DNA from: Diphasiastrum complanatum
Taxonomy: Eukaryota; Streptophyta; Lycopodiopsida; Lycopodiales; Lycopodiaceae
Direction: 5' to 3'
Assembly: GCA_029204225.1 (NCBI GenBank)
Contig: CM055109.1
Coordinates: 21,696,317-21,760,316 of the forward strand
Length of the DNA: 64,000 bases
In this document: positions 11,668-21,662 of the stretch, piece after piece
How positions within the stretch are numbered: the stretch's first letter is position 1
How the letters are laid out: the number at the start of each line of letters is the position of its first letter
Notes under the pieces: generated by a model
What the model was told of the DNA's origin: nothing
Seen by the model: the letters and a program-made list of their open reading frames with translations, nothing else
Database searches by the model: none
Translations under genes and position numbers: made by a program

Positions 11668-14304
11668 ATGATTGTAGCTTTAACAATGGCAATGTTCCAT
11701 TTGCATGTTGCTCTTCCGATGGAATGCACTCCAATTATTAAGAGAAATGTGAAAGTTGTAGAGAATGTTGTAGCAATAGTTAGAGAATTGAGAATGGATA
11801 ATCATATGAATATATATTTGTGGATGGATGGATCAATTTATCCTAATGATCCAGCTACCAATTTGTGTCCAAATTTTATGTCCTAACTCATCTTCTCAGA
11901 TATGTATGTGAAGGAAATAGCGGATTACTTGGATATTGTCAAAGGTTGCGAGATATTGGATATCTTGTCTGAATCAACAATTACAGCTTGCTAATCAACA
12001 ATTGCAACGTGAAAATCAACAATTGCTTCATTATGTGCAACACACTAGTGCTGAAAACAATGCACTCAAGAATGCTATGTCAGAGTTGAATGCTACTGTC
12101 ACTACTCTTCGAGGATCAAACCAAGAAATGTTAGAATCCATGGAAAAGTTGCGATCCGAGAGATTAAAATATGTTGTTGATCTAAAAGTTATCAATAAGG
12201 CAATGATGAAGAGGAAAAGAAAGAGAGTACCGATGAAGAATATTGATGACCTATCTACACATAGCAGCAATCAATAAAAAAGAATCTGAACATTCATGTA
12301 TGTTGTCATCTAAATTGTTTATTTGATTTGTATATGTCATTTAAGTTTGATTTGCACTTGATAACATGGATTATTTATTTATTAAATATAATTTGAGTTT
12401 CATATGTTTGTTGCAGATCATGTTTGGTGGCAAAGAACTATTTAACAGATCGTTCATGCATTGGATCATCTTTAAATCATGTTTTACAAGAAAGTCAGCA
12501 AAGGAAATGATAAAAAATGCTCGGTTTGAAAAAATGAAAAATGAAATTGTAGAGACTGTTTTGATTAAGGTTCAATCATACTTGGATGCAAATGTGATAC
12601 AAGGTGCATGTGATGTATCTGGAATTAGCAGAAATGCTTATTCTACTTTTTTTATAATAGTTAAAGAAGCTTTTTCCCAAGTGATGGTGAAGAAAATTAA
12701 TCTTCCACGTCCATATCGGGTAAGATTAGCTAGAATTTTTTATAATGACGGAATGTTCAAAGTAGTTGGCCAACCACTTCATATAACTGAATTATACAAA
12801 TCAGCTCCATTACAACGATTGCAATAATATTTTTCTTGATATTGAAAATGTTCTAAAATACATTATTCGATTCTATAAACTAGACGAACATCAAGTAAAT
12901 GGAAAGATCATTATTGTAATAAAATTGGATGAATCTGAAATCATCAAGGGTCAGAAGTTGGAACGTGTGAGTGTCACTTTGATGAACAAAATTTCAAATA
13001 CAGATGATTCGAACGTTTAGTGTTCAATCGGAAAATCACATATGGTGGTTGGTGGCATTCCATATATACATTTCAATTTTCATTTAAAATATCTATATTA
13101 ACAATTCATACCTTGCCAGTTTTTATTGACATGTGATGCATTACTTGTTTCTCTACAGGTCTTGAAAGAGGACCATAAAATACTATCATGGATATTTTCA
13201 AGAACAAACTATGGCGAGATTATAAAGAGACATTTGGAGGGTGAGAAATTTACAGTCAAAAACCGTGGAAGTTTTCAAATTCAATGGCACCTTGCAGGGG
13301 ATTTAAAAACATTAAAATGTATGTATAATGTCTCTCATGGGGCAACATCAAAGCATCCATGTCTTTATTGCATGGAGGATTGCTACAAAATGACTTTGGG
13401 ACGATCAACAAACACTAGCCCAACACGAGAAGCTGAAGATCCAAATATGAAAAGTGTTCTGCCAATTCCATTAAAATGTGTTCACATATGCACATTGCAT
13501 GTTGAGGTTCATATTACTGAAAAACTAATTTACCTGCATATTCTACTAGCATGGAATCATAAACCAGAGTCAGTGGCTAAAGCAGCAATTAGGAGGTTGG
13601 AAATAGTTTTGTCAAATGCAGGACTACATAAAGGAATGTCACAATTGAAAAAAGTGACAGACTCTTAGGGAAAAAAAGGAAACGTTCCTAATAAGCCATC
13701 AATTGCATGGAGGTGCTAAAGCAAGAAGATTTTTATCCAATCACACATGCAAAGAATCAAGTGTCAGATACGAAATTTGGAGAGAAATTGTTTGAGCCAC
13801 ACGAACATTGGAAGGAAGTAATCGAGTGGAAAAGGGACAAGTGTGGACCAACTTAGACAAACTCATAGGTGTTATCAGGAAAGAAAATTTATCATCAAAA
13901 GATATGAGGAATCATTGCACCACATTTGTAAAATCTGTACATGATTGTTGGGGAAAAGACAACATTACTCATTACATGGTGCTAATCTATATCATTATCT
14001 GGTACTTTTCTTATTCAGGCTTATATTTTTTTCTACTGATGTAACTAATCAAAACTATTGTTTGCAGCACATCCTTCTTCATCATGCAACTTATTTTGCA
14101 AAGGAATATGGGAGCTTAAGTATCTGGTCATCACAAGGCATGGAAAAATCTCATTGGCAAGCAAGGGGAGCATTTCATAGAGCAACAAATCATGGAGGAC
14201 ACAATTCAAGAAATAAATATTTAGTTCAACTTTTTCAGTGGTTTTATAGAAGAGCACAATTTAGATATCAAGCTAAAAACTTCCCAAGTATTACGATATT
14301 TTGA
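11668..14304 (+). pseudogene. Decayed multi-exon D-D-E transposase-like gene
   Basis: Several plus-strand blocks with GT-AG introns form one broken gene. A coiled coil rich in NQQLQ repeats (11960-12277) is followed by a block at 12417-12827, then IIVIKLDESE (candidate first Asp 12928-12930). Next comes WHLAGDLKTLKC with SKHPCLYC (candidate second Asp 13300-13302). Last is WSSQGMEKSHWQARGAFHRA (candidate Glu 14143-14145). The intron at 13979-14067 joins NITHYM to HILLHHATYFAKEYGS. A TAG at 13018-13020 interrupts the first-Asp block in frame, and frameshifts occur near 11960 and 13840. The D-D-E layout and the HxxE-type final motif suggest a cut-and-paste transposase, but I cannot assign a superfamily. 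A deleted second copy of the coiled-coil segment lies at 35431-35535, so the family is repeated. Confidence 0.6.
11961..12277 (+). CDS. Coiled-coil segment with basic tail, part of the transposase-like locus
   Basis: The frame encodes heptad-like sequence (NQQLQLANQQLQRENQQLL, then ALKNAMSELNATVTTL), ends with the basic stretch MMKRKRKRVPMKN and stops at TAA. An upstream block in another frame (about 11901-11980, VKEIADYLDIVKGCEILDI) looks protein-like and probably belonged to the same exon before a frameshift. It could be the N-terminal multimerisation or DNA-binding part of the transposase or a separate small accessory protein. The acceptor TTTGTTGCAG at 12407-12416, before the next block, favours a single spliced gene. 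Confidence 0.45.
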
Positions 14305-14372
14305 AAGACATTCAAATTCATTACAAAAGAGAGATCCTTGTAATATATCAAAAATCTATTACATAAAATTAT

Positions 14373-15895
14373 TTAATTATCATCATCATCCTCTTCAAGA
14401 TTTAGAAGGATGGTATTGTCATGAAGGAATAATCTCCTTTCATATGGATCCAAAAATTCTAAATTTTTCCTCTTGCTCATATCAATGTAACCCGAATAAA
14501 GGGCCATTGCAGATGATCTTTTGGTAGTCTCATTGGGAGTATAACCCAATATCTTAATAGCCAAATCTCTCTTCACAAAAATTATTTTATATGTTCATCT
14601 TGCGTACTTATGGCCTCCTAAACAAACTGATAATGATTTGATGGCCATAATGACAGTGGTTGCATATGGATTATAAGATGAATGATATATACAAGTCTCA
14701 TTATTTTGAAAGTTTTTCAAATAATGAGATAGAGAAACATCTTTTCTCCCGGCTGATACACCTTGGACGCCTCCATGTCTCATACCAAAGGCATCTATTT
14801 CAATAGCATGATGTAAACGAGAAAAGAAAATAAATTTAGAATGATACATAACACTGCAAACTCAATAAGAAAAATGAACAATATCAATACGAATAAAAAA
14901 TAAGAAAACTGAACAATATCAATACCAATATAATATCTACTTACCAGATCATAATCATCGTAATCAATGATGTTTGCTCTGCTGATGTCATGTCCTCCAA
15001 TGGCCTCTACATTTCCGGAGGGGATATATCTAGTCCTAGGGGGATATCTTTTTTGAAATTCCAAAAAATCCTCCTCTGTAGGCAAAGTCTTTTCATAGGC
15101 TTTAGATTTTCAATCATGGCCTCCAAGGCCTCATTGCCAGATTTCCAATTGCCATTCTTTATCATAATCCATCTCACTTTCAAGGTCATCATATGCGAAA
15201 ACAACAATGTCAAAAAATTCTGATAAATTTTGAGCAAAAATTGAGAGGATTTCATCCTCTCTCAGATTCAATACATCTTCTATATCATTAAATTGAATAT
15301 AACATTCATTATTTATAAAATATAAAAGAACATCGAGTAGAGTTAATTGATTAACAGAACATACAGATGGAGGAGAATCAGAGAGGATTATAGAACGAAG
15401 GAGAGTTTTTTGATAATCTGAAGCCATAGAAGCTTCAGCTTCAACCCCTATATCAGTATCTGCATCATTTACATCAATTGGAGCAGGTGCAGATGCTTCG
15501 ATCAGGGAAACAGTTGAAGATTCAACATACTCATCATCTGGAATTTCAGTAGATATGTAGAACACAAAAGCCATTCCTTTGATTAGAAGGCGACATATTC
15601 TTTTGTGGATATCACAGTATATATTTCTTTTGAAATGGTCATGCATGTTAGAGTACCTTCTATTGTGTTTATGCTTAGAGGATGGTTGGGAATGTACAAG
15701 GTCCTGAAAATGAACGAAACAAAAACTATCTATATCCATGACAGGAGTACTAATAATCTGAAAAAAATTATCAAGATAAGAAATTAAATTATAACGATTC
15801 TCATAAACTAGCTTATCGATATCGAAGGGAGCAGAAAAAATACTTGCAAAATACTCTTTGTCAGATGGAATGTCACTGGTATTAAAAAAATCCAT
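14373..15895 (-). pseudogene. Unknown two-exon gene of the element, convergent to the transposase
   Basis: Minus-strand exon 1 runs from ATG at 15895 to a GTAAGT donor after 14945 (317 codons). It is acidic and starts MDFFNTSDIPSDKEYFASIF. Exon 2 runs from about 14853 to a TAA at 14373 and contains RLHHAIEIDAFGMRHGG, GYTPNETTKRSSA and an acidic tail EEDDDDN. The frame is coherent across three TGA stops (15131, 15110 and 14595), each explained by CGA-to-TGA. Joining at the visible GT-AG sites leaves a one-base phase mismatch, so an indel or another acceptor is likely. I recognise no family. It sits tail-to-tail with the transposase-like gene and head-to-head with the H3-protease gene, with the shared intergenic region full of inverted modules. 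This suggests a co-regulated accessory gene of the same element. Confidence 0.6.
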
Positions 15896-15939
15896 AAGTT
15901 GTCATCTAAGGCCATGGAGGAACTAGCCATATTGAATTT

Positions 15940-17126
15940 GATATCAATTCAACGCGTCAAATAAATATCGGTAGAGGAATAAAGCAAAGTGCGCGCGCTG
16001 ATTCGATATGGTAAGGCCAAGAATGAAATTTTTCGAAAAGCACTGGTCGGAAGTGGCTGATATCGATTTAGCACGCCTGAATGAATACGAGCATGCACAA
16101 CAAGGGACGGTGCAAGTCAATTCGATATCGGGAGAATGAAGAAAAACAAGAAGGCTAGAGAGTTCAGAATAAAAGATTACGGAATCGAAATATGGAAAGT
16201 GGTGCACATATTTATAGCCAATTTCTGTTGATCACAACCATACATTTTTCAAATAACGAATAGTGATTTACATCCTATATTTATCCACCAATCAGAATGA
16301 GACTAATTTGTACCTATGCCGAAATACATTAACTAGTCTAGTACTAGATTCAACGAATCATCATTAGCCCTACGCCGGAATACATTAAATAGACAATCAC
16401 TAGCCTCCTAGAATAATCATTAAAAAAATTATAAACAATTGATTAATGGATATCATTGAAAAACGTGAACGAGGAGAATTATTACAATCTCTTGTTCTAT
16501 TTAAGCATCGTAAAGACAAAAATTTTCCTTTTGAGATAATGCTTATTCAGAACATTTTCATAAGTCTTTCATTATGCGTTCCAGTATGATTTTTCTACGC
16601 ATGGGATATCGGATCAGCGCGCCTGACAAACGATGTATTTGATGCATTTGGATTGTGCGTGTTGAATCGCTATTCCAGGACCAAAATATTTTTGAAAATT
16701 TTGAAACTATTGGACCCTATATGCATGATCAGAGCTTGATTCGGAAGACTCTTCATACTGGCCAAAGTTATGCATAATCTATCGAATCAAGCTCTGATCA
16801 TTCATATTGCGTCCAATATCGGATGAGCGCGCGAGAATACATACTATGGTTGTCAAATGATTTATATGCGTGTTGATTAGTTATCAATCATTTCTGATTT
16901 TCTCTATATATACTGATCGACGATGCTGAAATTTTTTTGCTTATAGTTATTTGTATCCATGCGATATCGATTCAGCGCGTTCGAAAACAACTTCCTTCAA
17001 TCCGTTCCTACTCGCTCGCGCCCATCCGCTACCACCTAACGAAATTGTTTAGCTCAAGTATCGCTTCGACGCGTCCGACTTGAGGTCTGATCCTGAAATC
17101 AACATTATCGCGCATTGATCCGCTAC
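15940..17126. promoter_or_regulatory. Array of six 70-72 bp inverted-arm modules in a divergent promoter region
   Basis: Arms resemble GATATCGGATCAGCGCGC, and each forward arm is followed about 50-53 bp later (start to start) by an inverted arm. Approximate modules: 15940-16009, 16058-16129, 16605-16674, 16815-16885, 16963-17033 and 17057-17126. Examples are GATATCGGATCAGCGCGCC (16605-16623) paired with GTGCGTGTTGAATCGCTATT (16655-16674). The last module ends 10 bp before the ATG of the H3-protease gene, and the first starts 45 bp upstream of the ATG of the minus-strand gene. Constant spacing with divergent spacers suggests paired protein-binding sites. Candidates are operator sites, transposase sites or nucleosome-like positioning sites; which one is unknown. 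Confidence 0.8.
16721..16805. repeat. Separate 23-bp inverted repeat between modules three and four
   Basis: ATGATCAGAGCTTGATTCG on the left arm (16721-16743 with three further 5' bases) is repeated in inverted form at 16783-16805 with one mismatch over 23 bp. The spacer is 39 bp. The arm sequence is unrelated to the GATATCGG-type modules but has similar overall geometry (85 bp outer span). Confidence 0.85.
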
Positions 17127-17135
17127 TACACAGTA

Positions 17136-19216
17136 ATGGCGCAGACCAAGTAGACAACACGAGGGCATTCAAGTGGAATACCAATTTCAGGTGCGGGTTA
17201 GGAAAATCCACAACCACCACCTCGTCCACCACCACCACCTCCTAGGCCAAGAGGCAGAAGAAGAGACCCACCCTAGCTCAAGGATATTCGGAAACTTCAA
17301 AAGACAAATAATCTTTTGATTCCGAAATCTCACATACAGAGGTCCATCAAGCAGGTGACAAGAAGTCTATCTGCAGATGTGAGATGGACGGTAACGGCAA
17401 TCGAGGCGCTGCACACAGCATATGAGGATTTCCAGGTGAAAATTTTTTTCTGATACTGTTGTTGCAACTGTCCATGCCAAGAGGGTGACCATCATGCCCA
17501 AGGATTTCAACATTGTGTTGAGGCTTTGGGACACATATGACAAGTTTGCTGAATACTTTAGACCTGCTCCCTCCTCTCCTCCAAAACAAGATTCAAAGAG
17601 GAGAAAACGAAAGCAATCTCAACCAACTCGGCTTGTTATTCGTATACAGAGCGGGAGTGTTTCAAAGAAGAGGAGGTCTCTCGACCCTCCATCTAAAACG
17701 AGGGATTTTTCCAAGCCATCTCCTCTAAATATTATTCTTTCTTCTAGACATTCTCCTCCTAAGTCTCCTTCTTTTCCTTCCACTCCATCTTTAACTTCTC
17801 CTGCTAAATCTTCCTCTCCTAACCAATCTCCACCTCCTAAATCTCCTCCTCCTCCTAAACCCGTAAATATGAGTTCCCCTCCTCCTGTTGTTGGAAGCGA
17901 TTTAGATGATTTTGTTAGTGTAAAGGTAGAATCAATCTTGAATGACAATTCTTTATGTGGTTTATCAGTGTTACTTCCGTTACCCCCTGCACTTGCCTTT
18001 GTAAATAGTTCTCAATATGTACAGTATGACCAATTCTTAAACACGTATCTTATAGGTCTAGGTTCTCGATACAGTTTTAGGATGCCGAAGACCAATGTTG
18101 GTCTCTCCCTTTCTAGTTTAGATACTAGTGAATTAGAAAGTAGGGATAAAAAACTAGGGGACAATGTAGGAGGTGGGGCAATTCAGTACTGGATGGAGTT
18201 ATTCCAAACCCCATTGTTTATAGATGCTGCATTGTTTTCCCTTCAATTCATGGCAGCATTTGATTTCCCTGATTTCAAAAGTTTGCACGATGATATGCTC
18301 CAATAAGTCAGACTAGGGACTCCAATTCTCGTGCTGCCATACATAACAAAGTAAGTGTCTATTTTTCGGATTTTATTTTATTGAATTTTTCACATGAATT
18401 TTGATTTCGCATTGATTCTCATAAATTTCTTGTTTTCTGATTTCAGTGATCATTGGAGCTTATATGTGTTGTCCCTGTACATCAATGATGAGGGTGTGTG
18501 TAATCCCGTTTGTTTGAAGATGAACTCTATTACACACACACACACACAAAATTGCCAGGACCCATATACAGAAAATACTGGAACTCTTTCCAGTACCAAA
18601 TGCAAAAGCATACTCGAAGCTGAAAATGGTTGATGCAGAGGTATAAATTTTTCAATATCGGTTCAACGCGCCCTTGTAGTTATTGATTGGTTTATTTTCC
18701 CAACGTGCGCGCTAATCCGATATTCAATCAAATTTTTTTGATATCGGTTCGACGCGTGCTTGTCTCCATTGTAGATTTTATTCTTACATCCTGCGCGTTG
18801 ATCCGATATCTCATAATGTTCAAATTTGGATTCTGTAGTCCTCCCAGCAGATTGATTCTGTCAGCTGTGGTTGGTATACCGTATGCTATGCCAAACACTT
18901 TTGTAATTGGCTTGCATTACAAGATGGGCTTCCAAATCTAGAAGAGGTAATATTCGATTAATTACTTTTAATTGTGTTTTTGTTTTTTTTCATATACAAA
19001 CTCCTATTAACTGATCTTTGATTAATTACATTTAACTATGTTTATGTTTTTTTTCAGTTTAAATGCCCGAAGGTCTCCCCAATGGAGATAATGCACTTCA
19101 GACAGGAGACCATAAAGCTTGTGATCGAAAATTCATATCCAGTTGCAGTGGCCGAGTGTTCTCCACCCAAGCTACTTCTAACTGGAGAAATGGGTTTAGA
19201 GATCATAGATAGTTGA
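17136..19216 (+). pseudogene. Histone H3-like domain fused to Ulp1/SENP-type (C48) protease, decayed transposon gene
   Basis: The ATG at 17136 opens MAQTK-stop-TTR, matching the H3 start MARTKQTAR. Leu of LKDIRKLQK falls within one residue of its H3 position. Histone-fold sequence follows (LLIPKSHIQRSIKQV, SADVRWTVTAIEALHTAYED), then VHAKRVTIMPKDFNIVLRLW against H3 IHAKRVTIMPKD. One long frame runs from there through a Lys/Pro/Ser-rich linker (17560-17880) into the protease. Exon A ends 18350, exon B is 18447-18640, exon C 18848-18946, exon D 19058-19216; junction phases agree. DHWSLYVL carries the catalytic His; the Asp position is Asn (KMNSI, 18523-18525); QIDSVSCGW carries Gln and the catalytic Cys (18866-18868). 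Defects: TAG at 17151, 17199 and 17274, TAA at 18304, a one-base gain in a T-run (17442-17449) and a two-base (AC)n change near 18532. Conceptual length is about 555 residues. Confidence 0.82.
18641..18847. promoter_or_regulatory. Intron of the H3-protease gene with two more inverted-arm modules
   Basis: Two 71-bp modules lie wholly inside the intron. At 18654-18724 the arms are AATATCGGTTCAACGCGCC and inverted GTGCGCGCTAATCCGATATT. At 18740-18810 they are GATATCGGTTCGACGCGTGC and inverted GCGCGTTGATCCGATATC. Start-to-start spacing is 86 bp. The intron has a GT donor at 18641 and CCCAG acceptor ending 18847. The same motif as in the promoter region, placed within the gene, argues against a simple promoter element. 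Confidence 0.8.
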
Positions 19217-19377
19217 CTCTCTTTAAATATTCATCTCACTTGATGTGGATGAGACACATGTACAGAAAATTTTAATAGAAACATACTTACAGTTTTTCTA
19301 TGGTTGTTCTTACTTGTTATTTTTTCTCTTATCAATTTAGGTTATGATTCATTCATCTTCAATTTCTACTGTTTTTT

Positions 19378-19600
19378 GGCATGTTTGTTTTTCATTGCCT
19401 CGGTATGCCTTGTCTTTACCATGGTCTTTTTTTGGATAAGTTCAGAATGATGATCTGATTGAACCTTTGCCACAACCAATCCAAACATGCGACATTCGTT
19501 CATTTAGATTTGTTACAGCAAAGCTTTGATCAGATCATCATCTGAACATATCCAAATATGCCAAGACAAGGACAATACAGACCAAGGCAATGAAGACCAC
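19378..19600. repeat. Foldback sequence with about 75-bp arms
   Basis: The left arm (19393-19470) and right arm (19518-19592) are inverted, imperfect copies. Both contain GATGATCTGAT in opposite orientations, a CATTGCC/GGCAATG pair and a CTTTGC/GCAAAG pair, with a loop of about 47 bp. It lies between the last H3-protease exon and its diverged duplicate, so it may be a MITE or the product of a rearranged element end. Confidence 0.75.
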
Positions 19601-19654
19601 GAATACAACCGATATATACGAGACTTCAACAAGGGCAAGCGTGGATTGTAGTGA

Positions 19655-19815
19655 TCACTGGAGTTCAAGTGACTGAAGATCTCCCCAATGGAGATAGTGC
19701 ATTTCCTGCAGGAGACAATGAATCTTGCTATAGAAAACTCATATTATCCAGTTGCAATTACATTGTGTTTTGCACCATGGAAATGGAGATCATAGAAATG
19801 AAAGAGCCTCATAGA
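19655..19815 (+). pseudogene. Diverged duplicate of the last H3-protease exon
   Basis: The stretch around TCTCCCCAATGGAGATA, GGAGACAATGAATCTT and GAGATCATAGA aligns base by base with 19070-19210 (exon D). It has several substitutions and small indels. It lies about 590 bp downstream, separated by the foldback. It is too diverged to read as the same exon and is probably a relic of a second copy of the element. Confidence 0.6.
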
Positions 19816-20039
19816 AAAAGTGATTCATATATGTTCAAAAATGATGTATACAAAAAGTTGTATCACATAATACAAAATTTCATAGTTCATAATCTATGGA
19901 TCTTCAATTTCGATGGATGTTCCAATGTCTTTGCATTTTATATACTCTTCCTGCCTTAATCTTACCTGCACAAGAGAAATTGTTTTAGTTATATATTTTA
20001 TGAAACTGATTCACTTATAAATATAAAAAAAGAAATATT

Positions 20040-20508
20040 TTTATATGGCATAACGTACCTTTACACCATTCAATCGAAATTGATAGTACTAAGGTAGATC
20101 GAATTGCAACATGTCTAGTTCTGATCGAATGTGATTGAGACACCAATCTTCCTCGACCTCAACCATTGCAAGAATGTTGTCATTTCTTTTCACTGTTATC
20201 TGAAGTTGCTCTTAAGGGTTTATACCAGAATCTTGATCAAGTGGCTTCCAAACATTTTTGCATTTAATCCATCTTCTATAATACAGCAGCAAAGTGAGCA
20301 TTTGATTTTCGATGCGATATCTAAATGTCATGGATGAGTAACATACTCTGCAATCAACTTGCTGATTTTGTTTTGTATCTCAACCATCATCCAACAACTC
20401 GGCGATATCAGCACTCAAGTCCTTACAAATAAACACCTCCCTTGATAAGCTCTCTGAAAGGCTATCCCACACATCCAATCGATTTTTTTCGTTCTTTGAA
20501 CATTGCAT
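20040..20508 (-). pseudogene. Coherent minus-strand frame of unknown function, cut at a repeat boundary
   Basis: Reading from ATG at 20508, one frame stays protein-like for about 155 codons. It includes NEKNRLDVWDSLSESLSREV, ICKDLSADIAELLDD, WIKCKNVWKPLDQDSG and NDNILAMVEVEEDWCLNH. Only three internal stops occur before the end (TGA, TAA and TAG), all explained by C-to-T from CGA, CAA and CAG. The frame begins within 3 bp of the left direct repeat of the 20.5-23.2 kb element, so its 5' end may have been removed by that insertion. I recognise no family. It may be a further gene of the H3-protease element. Confidence 0.45.
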
Positions 20509-20736
20509 GGCCCCAACTTAAAACTTACATGAATCATGTGAGTGCCCTTGTGCTTTCATAGCACCAATAGATTTAAGTTGTGTTTATTTTAAAGGCTTGG
20601 ATTAGAATCCTTGCCCCAATGAAGTGGCCAATGAGAGTAAAGGAGGCTCACTTCTAAAATCTATAAGAGGGAGTCATTTCCTTTGTATTGTATCATTTTC
20701 CATTCTCTTCTTAATAAAACTCTCTTGGTTTTTCCA

Positions 20737-20897
<161 letters not shown>

Positions 20898-21123
20898 CTC
20901 TATCCCTACGTTGGGATAGAATAGCTTTGGGTAGGCCCTCGAGCCCCCAAAGCCTTTCTCAACCTAGGCGTTCTCTCTCTCCCTCTCTCCACTCTCTTTT
21001 TCCTCTCTCTCCTCTCTCTCTCTCTTCTTGCTATGCAGGTGAAGGCGAGGTTGCCGCTCCCAGCGACGGCCCTATGCAACATCGACGCGAGTTTCTTCAA
21101 CAAACAGTGGCAAGGTAGAAGTT

Positions 21124-21662
21124 TTGGTTATATCCTCTTGCATGTCACCGAATTCAATGGAGGACCATAACAGCCTACCAGTCTACTTTGTGGAAGATCC
21201 TAAGGGGAATCTATTACCAGTGTATGCCTATCAACTTAGAGGCGATGGTGTATTGCACTCAGTAAGATGCTATGGATGCGGAGGGAAACACCGCCGTGTT
21301 GAATGTCCACACATCGAGGGGATCCATCAACATTTGATCCCTCGTGTTCACAATGCAGAGTTAATCATCCATGCCGAGATTTTCCGATGAGAAATCCACA
21401 AATAGCCAGGAGGTATTTGGCCTATGTAGACCGACATGCACCTGTGGTGACCCTTCCACCTCGAACACACTATAAAAGAAAAATCTTAGTGCCATCGGGC
21501 TATAAAGCGAGTGATGAAGAAGACAATCTGGCAAAAGTCCCAAAGTACGCAAAGATACCCTCGGGCAAACAAGTAAAACCATCACAGAAGACAGAGATGG
21601 TAGAATCCATTACGCCAATGGTAACTAAGGAAGTCAAGAAATTGGCATCCGACAAAGTCTAA
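21124..21662 (+). pseudogene. Gag-like zinc-knuckle ORF, frameshifted
   Basis: The first frame (from 21124) has YFVEDPKGNLLPVYAYQL and then CYGCGGKHRRVEC near 21270-21308. A +1 change around 21310 leads into CSQCRVNHPCRDF and a basic Lys-rich segment ending at TAA 21660. The retroviral-type CCHC spacing (CX2CX3HX4C) is one residue shorter than the usual CX2CX4HX4C. It may be a nucleocapsid-like protein of the small element. No related enzyme is encoded nearby in this element. Confidence 0.45.

Noticed and set aside
17151-17276. Three in-frame TAG codons in the H3-like region as recoding or an alternative code
   Set aside because: Other genes here end at TAG normally, and TGA and TAA also interrupt neighbouring element genes. 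Decay by C-to-T explains all of them more simply.
17136-17560. Ordinary host histone H3 pseudogene
   Set aside because: The core is far more diverged than host H3. The frame continues into a long linker and protease, and promoter modules are shared with the adjacent element gene.
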